A stretch of DNA of 5,608 bases from Acidobacteriota bacterium (GTDB taxonomy: Bacteria > Acidobacteriota > Vicinamibacteria > Marinacidobacterales > SMYC01). Below, piece after piece: positions 1-5,277 of this stretch. The notes under the pieces are model-generated. The model was not told where the DNA came from. It saw nothing but the letters and a program-made list of their open reading frames with translations, and did no database searches. The stretch's first letter is position 1. Each line of letters begins with the position of its first letter. The DNA is taken from positions 1 to 5,608 of the forward strand of contig JAUVQL010000079.1 of NCBI GenBank assembly GCA_030598165.1, given 5' to 3'. Both the position numbers and the translations under genes were made by a program.

Positions 1-2977
1 ACATCTCTTCGGACAAGGCAGAAGCAAGGTCGACAAAGGGCTCTGACGTGGCTTTCGTTGTGGAGGTCAGAACGGTTTCCAATGGCTCGGGTCCACTCTC
101 TGGTTCACTCAATCCTTCGGTGGAAACGGACGGCTTCTCATGAAGCTGGGATACCCCCTCTCGTCCAAGTGTTTCAGAGACGACCGGTCGGTCCTCCAGC
201 TCGAGCGCTGCCGGGGTCACCGGAGCCTCCTCGTCGATACCCGCACCGTCAGCCTCTTTCTCGAGCTGCGCCACCGAAAATCCCAGTTCCTCAATCTTGG
301 CGGGGATATCAGGGTTATCGGGATTCGCCTTCAAGAGGTCGCGCAAACTGTCCCGAGCATCTTCATAGAGTCCCAAAGCAATGTACTCGTCCACTTCTTG
401 AAGCTCGGCAGAAAGGGCTGAATCGCGCGAAACGACTGGAGCTGGCGGAGGAGCGGGCGAACCCACCTCAGAGATATCAAGCTCCCGCATAAGGGGCTTA
501 GCCGGGGGCATCTCTGGAATCTCGAGATCGGCTTCCGGTCCCGCAGCAGGCATTTCCGGGATATCGAGCTCCGGTGGTGAAGATGCTGAAGGCATATCGG
601 GAAGCTCGACGGAAATCTCCTCGGACTCATCCTCCCCTTCTGTGAGGGGTAACCCTAAATCGAGCACGTCTTCTTCAACGGCTCCGGTTTCTATGGGAGG
701 TTCCTCTAACGTTTGGGCCGGCTCCTCTTCGAGGTCAAACTCTTCCTCCACGTCCATCTCAGGATGGTCTTCATCCTCGACAATTACTGGCATGTCTTCA
801 TCGACGGAAATGCTCTCTTCAACGGAAACATCTTCCTCGACAAACACGGGCTCATCGACCGAGATCTCTTCTTCGACAGATACCTCGTCTTCGATCGGCA
901 CTTCCGCTTCGACGGGAATCTGTTCCTCTACGAGCTCTGGTAGGTCTTCTTCCGGCCCCTGGCCTTCCTCCTGTACGACAGGAACGGACTCCGGCGGAGG
1001 AGGCGCTTCGACTCCACTGTCCAAATCGACATCGACGTGAAATTCATCGGACGCTTCAAATGTCAGCTCTACTTCTTCTTCGGAGTCGGAAGGAGCACCG
1101 GTCCCAACGGGCGCTTCAGAGCTGATTCCCGCGAACGATGCCGAGTCAGGAACGTGAGGCATTTCTTCTTGTAGTACTCCGCCGTCCGGCTCCGCGACGA
1201 AATCCGTCTCTAGACCTGACGCACTCAAATCCTCCTCTGGAGTGAGCGTAAGCTCGATTTCTTCCTCCGCAGCCATGGCCGAGTGTGCAGACGATTCCAC
1301 ATCCGAGCCCAAGGCACGAGCTTCCTTGAGAAGTTGCTCTGATACCTCCTCCTCTCCGAGCCGCTGATGAACGCGAGCCAGCTCAACCATCTGCTCGCCG
1401 GCCTCGCGATTCATTCCTTGGTCTGTGTAGATCTCGACAAGCTTTTCCCGCGCACCGACATGAAAACGGAAGCTCTGCAAAACATCTCTGAGCTGGTCGA
1501 GCGCCTTGTCTACGAGTCCATATCGAACGAAGACTTCCGCCTCGGTCATCTTCTCCTTGATGTGCTCCTCGTCGTCAGCGCTCAGTTCGTGAATGAGCTC
1601 CGACTCCATGTCGACCGCCGGCGTCTCGACCTCCGCAACACCTGCTGGTTCTGAAAACTCTGTCGCGGGGATCCCTTCGCCGAATCCTTCGGCAACGTCA
1701 ATTGATTCCAGACCCGGAAACTCGATATCCGCACTTGGCTCACTCGGTGCGCTCGGTACACTTGGACCGGCAGCCGGTTGTTCGGGAGGAGCAGAGGCTT
1801 CACCGAGTCGAGACTTAAGGAAACGCAGCCGGTCTTTGTGCTGCGAGTTTTCGGGCTCCAGGTCGATGAGCTGTTCGGCGACATGCACGGCTTTTTCATA
1901 GTTGCCGTGTTGGGTGTAAGCCTCGCATAGTTGATCGTAAGCAGAAAGACGCGCTTGCTCGTTCTTGAGAACGGTGTAAATCTCGGCGAGTTTCACTAGT
2001 GTTTTGACATGGTGCGGATCTTTGTTGAGAACCTTCTGGAGGAGGCGGGACGCCCTGTCTCCATCACTTGAGGCGACGAACCGATCAACAAGAGGTGTCA
2101 ATAACTGCAAGGCCTTATCGAAATCGGCTTGGCCTATGGCCAACTCCGCCCTCCGGCTCGTGTGTTCCGGATTGTCGGGGTCCAATTCATTGAGGCGCCC
2201 GAAAGTGGCTTCTGCCTCGTCGAGATTTCCGGCGCCCATGTACGCTTCACCCAACCGAGTCAGAAGCTCCAAATCCTCAGGGTATTTGCCTCGGATCTCA
2301 CTGAGCAACTGGATGGCTTTTGCGTAGTCTCCTTGAAGGACCGATGCCTGAGCGAGTTTGCATCTCAAAGAGCGATTGAAACCATCTATGCGGAGCCCTT
2401 TCTCCATGATCTGCATGGCTTCGGGCACTAGGCCGTTGTTGATGAACTCGTCGGCGATCCCAACGTACTCCAAGATCGCCTCTTCAGCCTGCCCTTGCCG
2501 ATCTAGAAACTCCGCGTACTTGTATCGAATTTTGAGATCTGACGGGTCGAGCTCCGCCAGCTTCTTGAAAACTCCTTTCGCGGCCTTTTTTTGCCCCGAC
2601 TTCGTGTAAAGCTCGACGAGCATCTGATATTGGGACTTCGCCTCCATGCTGAGGCCCTGTGCCACCTGGAGGTCGGCCAAACTGCTCATTGCCCTTTCAT
2701 TGTGGGTATCTAGCCGGAGGATCATCTTGTAGGTTGCGATGGCACGGACATTGAAACCATCATTTTGGTAGTACTGCGCGATAAGTGTGTACTTCTTGAT
2801 GGCCTCGTCCTTTTGACCCATACGAGCGTACAAGTCGGCAGCCAACCGGATCATGTTCCAATCCTTCGGGTTGGCGGAGATCCACTTCTCGTACTCGTCG
2901 ACCGCCTTCTTGTTGTTGCCCGAGCGGATGTATTTCTCGGCGGCTCTTTGGATCCGGTCTTTGTTCAGCTTGGCCAT
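1..2977 (-). CDS. Giant TPR and acidic-repeat protein, probable cytoplasmic scaffold (3' end outside window)
   Basis: I recognise the TPR architecture but not a named gene. The frame is open for 992 codons to the left edge, so the N-terminus is complete and the C-terminus missing. Residues 1-390 are about eleven TPR-like hairpins, of which 12-227 form four exact 54-residue super-repeats. Residues 393-474 are a Pro/Ser/acidic linker. Residues 475-556 (TEAEVFVRYGLVDKAL onward) are a second TPR module. Residues 557-850 are acidic and Pro-rich, with tandem repeats. Residues 858-898 (EYIALGLYEDAR) are a lone third TPR hairpin. After another linker the window ends at FVDLASALSEEM. There is no signal peptide, membrane segment or catalytic motif, so I infer a cytoplasmic protein-binding scaffold. 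ATG at 2977 is the first start codon in the frame after the rplS stop; it has no good Shine-Dalgarno site but lies in a hairpin loop. Same-strand position 63 bases after rplS suggests co-transcription. Confidence 0.88.
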   Translation of the reverse strand, partial: MAKLNKDRIQRAAEKYIRSGNNKKAVDEYEKWISANPKDWNMIRLAADLYARMGQKDEAIKKYTLIAQYYQNDGFNVRAIATYKMILRLDTHNERAMSSLADLQVAQGLSMEAKSQYQMLVELYTKSGQKKAAKGVFKKLAELDPSDLKIRYKYAEFLDRQGQAEEAILEYVGIADEFINNGLVPEAMQIMEKGLRIDGFNRSLRCKLAQASVLQGDYAKAIQLLSEIRGKYPEDLELLTRLGEAYMGAGNLDEAEATFGRLNELDPDNPEHTSRRAELAIGQADFDKALQLLTPLVDRFVASSDGDRASRLLQKVLNKDPHHVKTLVKLAEIYTVLKNEQARLSAYDQLCEAYTQHGNYEKAVHVAEQLIDLEPENSQHKDRLRFLKSRLGEASAPPEQPAAGPSVPSAPSEPSADIEFPGLESIDVAEGFGEGIPATEFSEPAGVAEVETPAVDMESELIHELSADDEEHIKEKMTEAEVFVRYGLVDKALDQLRDVLQSFRFHVGAREKLVEIYTDQGMNREAGEQMVELARVHQRLGEEEVSEQLLKEARALGSDVESSAHSAMAAEEEIELTLTPEEDLSASGLETDFVAEPDGGVLQEEMPHVPDSASFAGISSEAPVGTGAPSDSEEEVELTFEASDEFHVDVDLDSGVEAPPPPESVPVVQEEGQGPEEDLPELVEEQIPVEAEVPIEDEVSVEEEISVDEPVFVEEDVSVEESISVDEDMPVIVEDEDHPEMDVEEEFDLEEEPAQTLEEPPIETGAVEEDVLDLGLPLTEGEDESEEISVELPDMPSASSPPELDIPEMPAAGPEADLEIPEMPPAKPLMRELDISEVGSPAPPPAPVVSRDSALSAELQEVDEYIALGLYEDARDSLRDLLKANPDNPDIPAKIEELGFSVAQLEKEADGAGIDEEAPVTPAALELEDRPVVSETLGREGVSQLHEKPSVSTEGLSEPESGPEPLETVLTSTTKATSEPFVDLASALSEEM
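278..415 (-). other. Third, isolated TPR hairpin of the giant protein (residues 855-900)
   Basis: The segment EYIALGLYEDARDSLRDLL, then KANPDN, repeats the first half of the 54-residue unit: Tyr865, Gly869 (+4), Ala874 (+9) and Asn885 (+20), ending ANPDN like ANPKD of the first N-terminal copy. No second half (Gly at +38, Ala at +43) follows, so only one hairpin is present here. Confidence 0.65.
467..607 (-). repeat. LDIPEMP-type imperfect repeats in the giant TPR gene
   Basis: Residues 791-837 contain about four related units: ELPDMPSASSPP, ELDIPEMPAAGPEA, DLEIPEMPPAKPLMR and ELDISEV. The shared core is [E/D]-L-[D/E]-I-P-E-M-P followed by a short Pro/Ala spacer. The region is Pro-rich and probably unfolded. 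It lies just before the third TPR hairpin and could serve as a multivalent binding stretch (inference). Confidence 0.7.
791..934 (-). repeat. Eight tandem acidic hexapeptides (18-base period) in the giant TPR gene
   Basis: Residues 682-729 read as eight consecutive hexads: LVEEQI, PVEAEV, PIEDEV, SVEEEI, SVDEPV, FVEEDV, SVEESI, SVDEDM. The consensus is x-[V/I]-[E/D]-[E/D/A]-x-[V/I/M]. A higher 18-residue order is visible, since the hexads from 700 and from 718 both run SVEE-I then SVDE. Codons for the same residues vary (GTC, GTA, GTT for Val; GAA, GAG for Glu), so the repeat is held at protein level and is not fresh slippage. Confidence 0.82.
1310..1555 (-). other. Second TPR module of the giant protein (residues 475-556)
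   Basis: After a linker the same helical pattern returns. Phe483, Gly487 (+4), Gly521 (+38) and Ala526 (+43) match the N-terminal 54-residue register, and His537/Gly541 begin a further partial copy. The segment contains EVFVRYGLVDKALDQLRDVL and REKLVEIYTDQGMNREA. It is an island of folded TPR between disordered segments. Confidence 0.7.
2297..2944 (-). repeat. Four in-register 54-residue TPR super-repeats (162-base period) within the giant TPR gene
   Basis: Residues 12-65, 66-119, 120-173 and 174-227 of the TPR protein align without gaps. Each copy has an aromatic residue (Tyr16, Tyr70, Tyr124, Phe178), a Gly four residues later (20, 74, 128, 182), an Asn or Asp at +20 (36, 90, 144, 198), a Gly at +38 (54, 108, 162, 216) and an Ala at +43 (59, 113, 167, 221). 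Copies are diverged in DNA sequence, so this is old duplication kept by protein structure and not recent tandem DNA. Confidence 0.82.
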
Positions 2978-2985
2978 CTCAAGCT
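2967..2985 (-). promoter_or_regulatory. Inverted repeat presenting the start codon of the giant TPR gene in its loop
   Basis: On the mRNA strand AGCTTG (2985-2980) and CAAGCT (2972-2967) are perfect complements separated by seven bases that include the ATG at 2977-2975. No Shine-Dalgarno match better than GAG precedes the start. The hairpin could expose the start codon, but a six-base stem may also arise by chance. Function is inferred. Confidence 0.35.
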
Positions 2986-3040
2986 CGATTCGATTCGACC
3001 GATTGCGATAGCATAGTAGAAAATACCCACTTACACTCGA

Positions 3041-3388
3041 TTAAGCACGTCTCTTTTCTCTCAACCGTGCAGCTTTTCCTTTACGCTCCCTCATGAAGTA
3101 GAGCTTCGCTCGGCGTACATGATGAGACCTCACAATTTCCACCTTCTCGATGGTTTTTGCATGGATCGGAAAGATCCTCTCGACTCCTTGCCCGAACGAT
3201 GTTTTTCGCACCGTCATGGTCGCCGAAGGACCTCCATGTTTGAGGGCAATGATCATCCCTTCGAAGATCTGGATCCTCTCTTTGTCGCCTTCTCTTACTT
3301 TGACATGCACCTTAACCGTATCCCCAATCCCAAGCTCGGGGAGATCATCGCGCAACTCACGCGCATCCAATTTATCAATCACGTTCAT
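3041..3388 (-). CDS. rplS: 50S ribosomal protein L19
   Basis: L19 sits at the 30S-50S interface of the large subunit and contributes to an intersubunit bridge. The 115-residue product is of normal length. Family signatures are GDTVKVHVKVREGDKERIQIFEG (22-44), GGPSATMTVRKTSFGQGVER (52-71), the IFPIHAKTIEKVEIV segment (72-86) and VRRAKLYFMRERKGKAARLRE (91-111), which is rich in rRNA-contacting basic residues. The ATG at 3388 is preceded by GAGG with an eight-base spacing, and a second purine-rich element (AAAGGTGA) lies just upstream. It follows trmD after a 38-base gap containing a 10-base palindrome, AATACGTATT. It ends in TAA, and the reading frame beyond this stop is continuous with the large TPR gene. 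In many genomes rnhB follows rplS, but here the TPR gene does. Confidence 0.97.
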   Translation of the reverse strand: MNVIDKLDARELRDDLPELGIGDTVKVHVKVREGDKERIQIFEGMIIALKHGGPSATMTVRKTSFGQGVERIFPIHAKTIEKVEIVRSHHVRRAKLYFMRERKGKAARLREKRRA

Positions 3389-3396
3389 TTTCTTTG

Positions 3397-3408
3397 CCTC
3401 TCACCTTT
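3397..3408 (-). promoter_or_regulatory. Shine-Dalgarno region of rplS
   Basis: The mRNA strand reads AAAGGTGAGAGG ahead of CAAAGAAA and the ATG at 3388. The GAGG core has the better spacing (8 bases). The upstream AAAGGTGA may help ribosome loading. This gives rplS its own strong entry site despite its position late in the operon. Confidence 0.7.
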
Positions 3409-3426
3409 AATACGTATTTAGTACAT

Positions 3427-4185
3427 CTAGTTCGTCAATCCATCTATCGACGCGTTCATACTCTGCTCTAGGATGGAGCGTTCTTCGTCATCCAAGCTCG
3501 CTTTCGACATCAACTCGGGGCGTCGGGATGCCGTGTCCTTGACAGCCCTCTCCTTCCTCCAACGTCGGACGGCCGCATGATTCCCCGAAAGCAGAGTCTC
3601 AGGAACACTCATGCCTCGAAAACACGCCGGACGCGTGTAGTGAGGGTAGTCGAGAAGCCCTCGGCTAAACGAATCTTGGAGGTGGGATTCGGGATCCGAT
3701 ATGGCACCCGGCAACAAGCGGGTCACGGAATCGACGACGACCATCGCTGGAATCTCTCCCCCCGACAACACATAATCTCCGATGGAAACCTCTCTCGCTC
3801 CCGTCAGATGTAGAAATCGTTCGTCGACGCCTTCGTAGCGACCCGGAACGAGAACGACCTGTTTCTTCGTGGAGATTTGCCTGACGTCTTCTTGGTTCAG
3901 GAGCATGCCACGGGGCGAAAGCAACACAATGTCTCGACTTTCGTCCTGAAGATCTCGTTCGACGATAGACTCGACGGCATGGACGAGAGGTTCCGGTTTC
4001 ATAACCATTCCCGGCCCACCACCATAAGGAACATCATCGGTTGTCCTATGACGATCTTGGGTCCACGACCTGAGGTCATGGACGCGGATGTCCAACAATC
4101 CCGCCTCACAGGCCCGACGAACAATGCCAAATTGAAACACCTCTCCGAACATATCTGGAAAAATGGTTATAATGTCAACGCGCAT
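3427..4185 (-). CDS. trmD: tRNA (guanine37-N1)-methyltransferase TrmD
   Basis: TrmD uses S-adenosylmethionine to methylate N1 of G37 in tRNAs that have G at position 36, which prevents +1 frameshifting. It is a SPOUT enzyme with a trefoil knot and acts as a homodimer in the cytoplasm. The 252-residue product has the full set of motifs: MRVDIITIFPDMF at the start, DDVPYGGGPGMVMKPEP (50-66), LLSPRG (88-93), GRYEGVDER (115-123) and SIGDYVLSGGE (134-144), which line the knotted SAM pocket. DSVTR with Arg156 and QDSF with Asp171 follow. These two are 15 residues apart, matching catalytic Arg154 and Asp169 of the enterobacterial enzymes. The C-terminal domain has LLDYPHYTRP (177-186) and LLSGNHAAVRRWR (198-210). 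All key residues are present, so it should be active. It overlaps the end of rimM by 11 bases and lacks an obvious Shine-Dalgarno site. Confidence 0.98.
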   Translation of the reverse strand: MRVDIITIFPDMFGEVFQFGIVRRACEAGLLDIRVHDLRSWTQDRHRTTDDVPYGGGPGMVMKPEPLVHAVESIVERDLQDESRDIVLLSPRGMLLNQEDVRQISTKKQVVLVPGRYEGVDERFLHLTGAREVSIGDYVLSGGEIPAMVVVDSVTRLLPGAISDPESHLQDSFSRGLLDYPHYTRPACFRGMSVPETLLSGNHAAVRRWRKERAVKDTASRRPELMSKASLDDEERSILEQSMNASIDGLTN

Positions 4186-4720
4186 TGAGCTTCACGAGAC
4201 CTTCTGGAGCATCGATTTCTATCTGACCCTTCTCGATGTCGATGTCACGACAAATTTCTTTGCAAAAAGGGATGAGCTGTTCCTCTTTCGAGGAGGGGTC
4301 GCGGACAACGAGAACATCCGTGCCACCTGTTTCCATGATTTCCTCTACGATTCCCAATTCACCCCAGCGGCGATCACACACTCGGCACCCGATGACTTGA
4401 AAATGAAACCAGCTCCCGTCCGGTAACTCAATGAGCTCCGACTCGGATATACCGAGCTCTTTACCAGCCAGCCTTTCGGCCTCGCTGATACTCGACACAC
4501 CCTGAAACTTGAGGACCGGCCGTCCCTTCTGCACTCGAACTTCCTCGATTTGAAGTGAGACGGCCTGTCCCGCTTCAGCCTCTATGTAAACGTGCTCTAA
4601 TTCTTGAAACCGTTCCAGAAAATCGGTCGTCGGGTTGACAATGACCTCTCCCCATCTTCCATGGGCCCGGGCCACTTCTCCGATGATGACCAGATTTTCC
4701 CAAGATGACTTCGACGACAT
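4175..4720 (-). CDS. rimM: Ribosome maturation factor RimM
   Basis: RimM binds S19 and the 30S head and helps 16S rRNA processing and late 30S assembly. The product has 181 residues, close to the family norm. The N-terminal RimM domain shows VIIGEVARAHGRWGEVIVNP (11-30), including the hallmark HGxxGEV (20-26). A C-terminal PRC-barrel domain runs from about residue 98 to 176, with LPDGSWFHFQVIGCRV (99-114), GELGIVEEIMETGGTDVLVV (120-139) and the IPFxKEI motif as IPFCKEI (150-156). The ATG lies two bases after the khpA stop and has no clear Shine-Dalgarno site (the mRNA reads AATAGGGATG). Its last 11 bases overlap trmD. Translation is therefore probably coupled to khpA upstream and trmD downstream. 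The identification is secure. Confidence 0.95.
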   Translation of the reverse strand: MSSKSSWENLVIIGEVARAHGRWGEVIVNPTTDFLERFQELEHVYIEAEAGQAVSLQIEEVRVQKGRPVLKFQGVSSISEAERLAGKELGISESELIELPDGSWFHFQVIGCRVCDRRWGELGIVEEIMETGGTDVLVVRDPSSKEEQLIPFCKEICRDIDIEKGQIEIDAPEGLVKLNAR

Positions 4721-4722
4721 CC

Positions 4723-4953
4723 CTATTCGATGATTTCGAGGTGAAACCGCTTACGAAGTTTCATGCCCGCTGCAGAGAGAATGGTACGGATGGCTCGGGC
4801 CGTACGGCCTTGCTTACCTATAACCTTGCCCAGATCTTCTTGTGCGACTCTGAGCTCCAAAATGGCCGTTTGTTCGCCATCAACCTCCGATACCACAACC
4901 TCTTCTGGATTGTCGACCAGCGCCTTCGCTATGAGCTCTAATAATTCTTTCAT
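4723..4953 (-). CDS. khpA: KhpA, small single-KH-domain RNA-binding protein
   Basis: KhpA (formerly UPF0109 or the YlqC family) is a 76-residue cytoplasmic RNA-binding protein. In several bacteria it pairs with KhpB/Jag and acts on many RNAs, with effects on cell division and envelope. Almost the whole protein is one KH fold. The diagnostic stretch is [19 protein letters not shown] (41-59), with the GxxG nucleic-acid-binding loop GKQG at 46-49. The N-terminal [19 protein letters not shown] is typical of the family, and the protein ends HLEIIE. The start at 4953 is supported by a GGGAGGA site five bases upstream. It sits between rpsP and rimM, its usual place, and only two bases separate its TAG stop from the rimM ATG. 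No khpB partner is visible in the window. Confidence 0.95.
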   Translation of the reverse strand: MKELLELIAKALVDNPEEVVVSEVDGEQTAILELRVAQEDLGKVIGKQGRTARAIRTILSAAGMKLRKRFHLEIIE

Positions 4954-4958
4954 CCCCG

Positions 4959-4965
4959 TCCTCCC
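4959..4965 (-). promoter_or_regulatory. Shine-Dalgarno site of khpA
   Basis: The mRNA strand reads GGGAGGA, then CGGGG, then the ATG at 4953. The five-base spacing is normal and fixes the khpA start. Confidence 0.8.
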
Positions 4966-5001
4966 GCCAGAATCGGTGCCTAGGTAGTGGATGGGCTCGG
5001 G

Positions 5002-5238
5002 CTAAGATTGCGCTTTCTTCAAAAGACTGCGCACCGTATCAGATGCGTGCGCCCCTTTTGATAACCAGTACTCCGCTCGGTCCCGTTTCACATTGATTAC
5101 TGGCTCAGCTTGTCTCGGTTCATAGGTTCCGAGACTCTCTACAATGTCACCGCCACGGCCCAGTGCCGAATCGGAAACCACAATGCGATAGTGCGGTCGC
5201 TTTTTGCTTCCCTTACGTGCTAGTCGAATCGTCAACAT
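5002..5238 (-). CDS. rpsP: 30S ribosomal protein S16
   Basis: S16 is a small protein that binds 16S rRNA early in 30S assembly. The product is 78 residues, normal for the family. It opens with the signature MLTIRLARKGSKKRPHYRIV, followed by VSDSALGRGGDIVESLGTYEP (21-41) and the C-terminal RAEYWLSKGAHASDTVRSLL (54-73). I chose ATG at 5238. A longer reading from GTG at 5253 would add only five residues (MKKYL), that GTG lies inside the Shine-Dalgarno sequence itself, and family members start at MLTIRL. The loop SALGRGGDIVE departs slightly from the common DGRFIE form, which is within family variation. The gene is followed after 48 bases by khpA. An inverted repeat covering its Shine-Dalgarno site is listed separately. 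Confidence 0.96.
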   Translation of the reverse strand: MLTIRLARKGSKKRPHYRIVVSDSALGRGGDIVESLGTYEPRQAEPVINVKRDRAEYWLSKGAHASDTVRSLLKKAQS

Positions 5239-5250
5239 GAGATACTTTTT

Positions 5251-5259
5251 CACCTCCTT
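5251..5259 (-). promoter_or_regulatory. Strong Shine-Dalgarno site of rpsP, inside a possible hairpin
   Basis: On the mRNA strand the site reads AAGGAGGTG, an extended match to the 16S rRNA 3' end. From the end of GGAGG to the ATG at 5238 there are 14 bases, which is rather long. The alternative GTG (5253-5251) overlaps the site and could not use it, which decides the start codon. Immediately upstream, CACCACC (5272-5266 on the mRNA strand) can pair with GGAGGTG (5257-5251) in six of seven positions around an 8-base loop, so the site could be partly masked. Confidence 0.8.
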
Positions 5260-5277
5260 GAATCCGGTGGTGGGACT

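Noticed and set aside
642..1040. A 132-codon plus-strand frame coding an extremely Ser/Thr-rich, mucin-like product
   Set aside because: It is antisense to the acidic hexad region of the TPR gene. Glu/Asp codons read on the opposite strand in a shifted frame give TCT, TCC and TCG serine codons. There is no ribosome site, and the sense frame is clearly coding.
1582..1899. A 105-codon minus-strand frame rich in Ser and Arg inside the TPR gene
   Set aside because: It is a different frame of the same strand as the continuous 992-codon TPR frame, with no domain and no ribosome site.
2978..3040. Internal promoter or terminator between rplS and the TPR gene
   Set aside because: TACTATGCT resembles a -10 element loosely, but there is no -35 match at proper spacing, and no stem followed by a T-run.
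3409..3418. Palindrome AATACGTATT in the trmD-rplS gap
   Set aside because: Perfect but only ten bases with no room for a loop and no U-tract, so it is not a terminator and I cannot support an operator from one copy.
4954..5001. Possible pairing of CCCATCC with GGACGGG across the rpsP-khpA gap
   Set aside because: The loop is about 27 bases and one central mismatch remains. It covers only part of the khpA Shine-Dalgarno, which makes it too weak to list as a regulatory element.
5239..5253. Longer rpsP start at GTG 5253 (adds MKKYL)
   Set aside because: The GTG is part of the Shine-Dalgarno sequence, and S16 proteins normally begin MLTIRL or similar, so ATG at 5238 is preferred.
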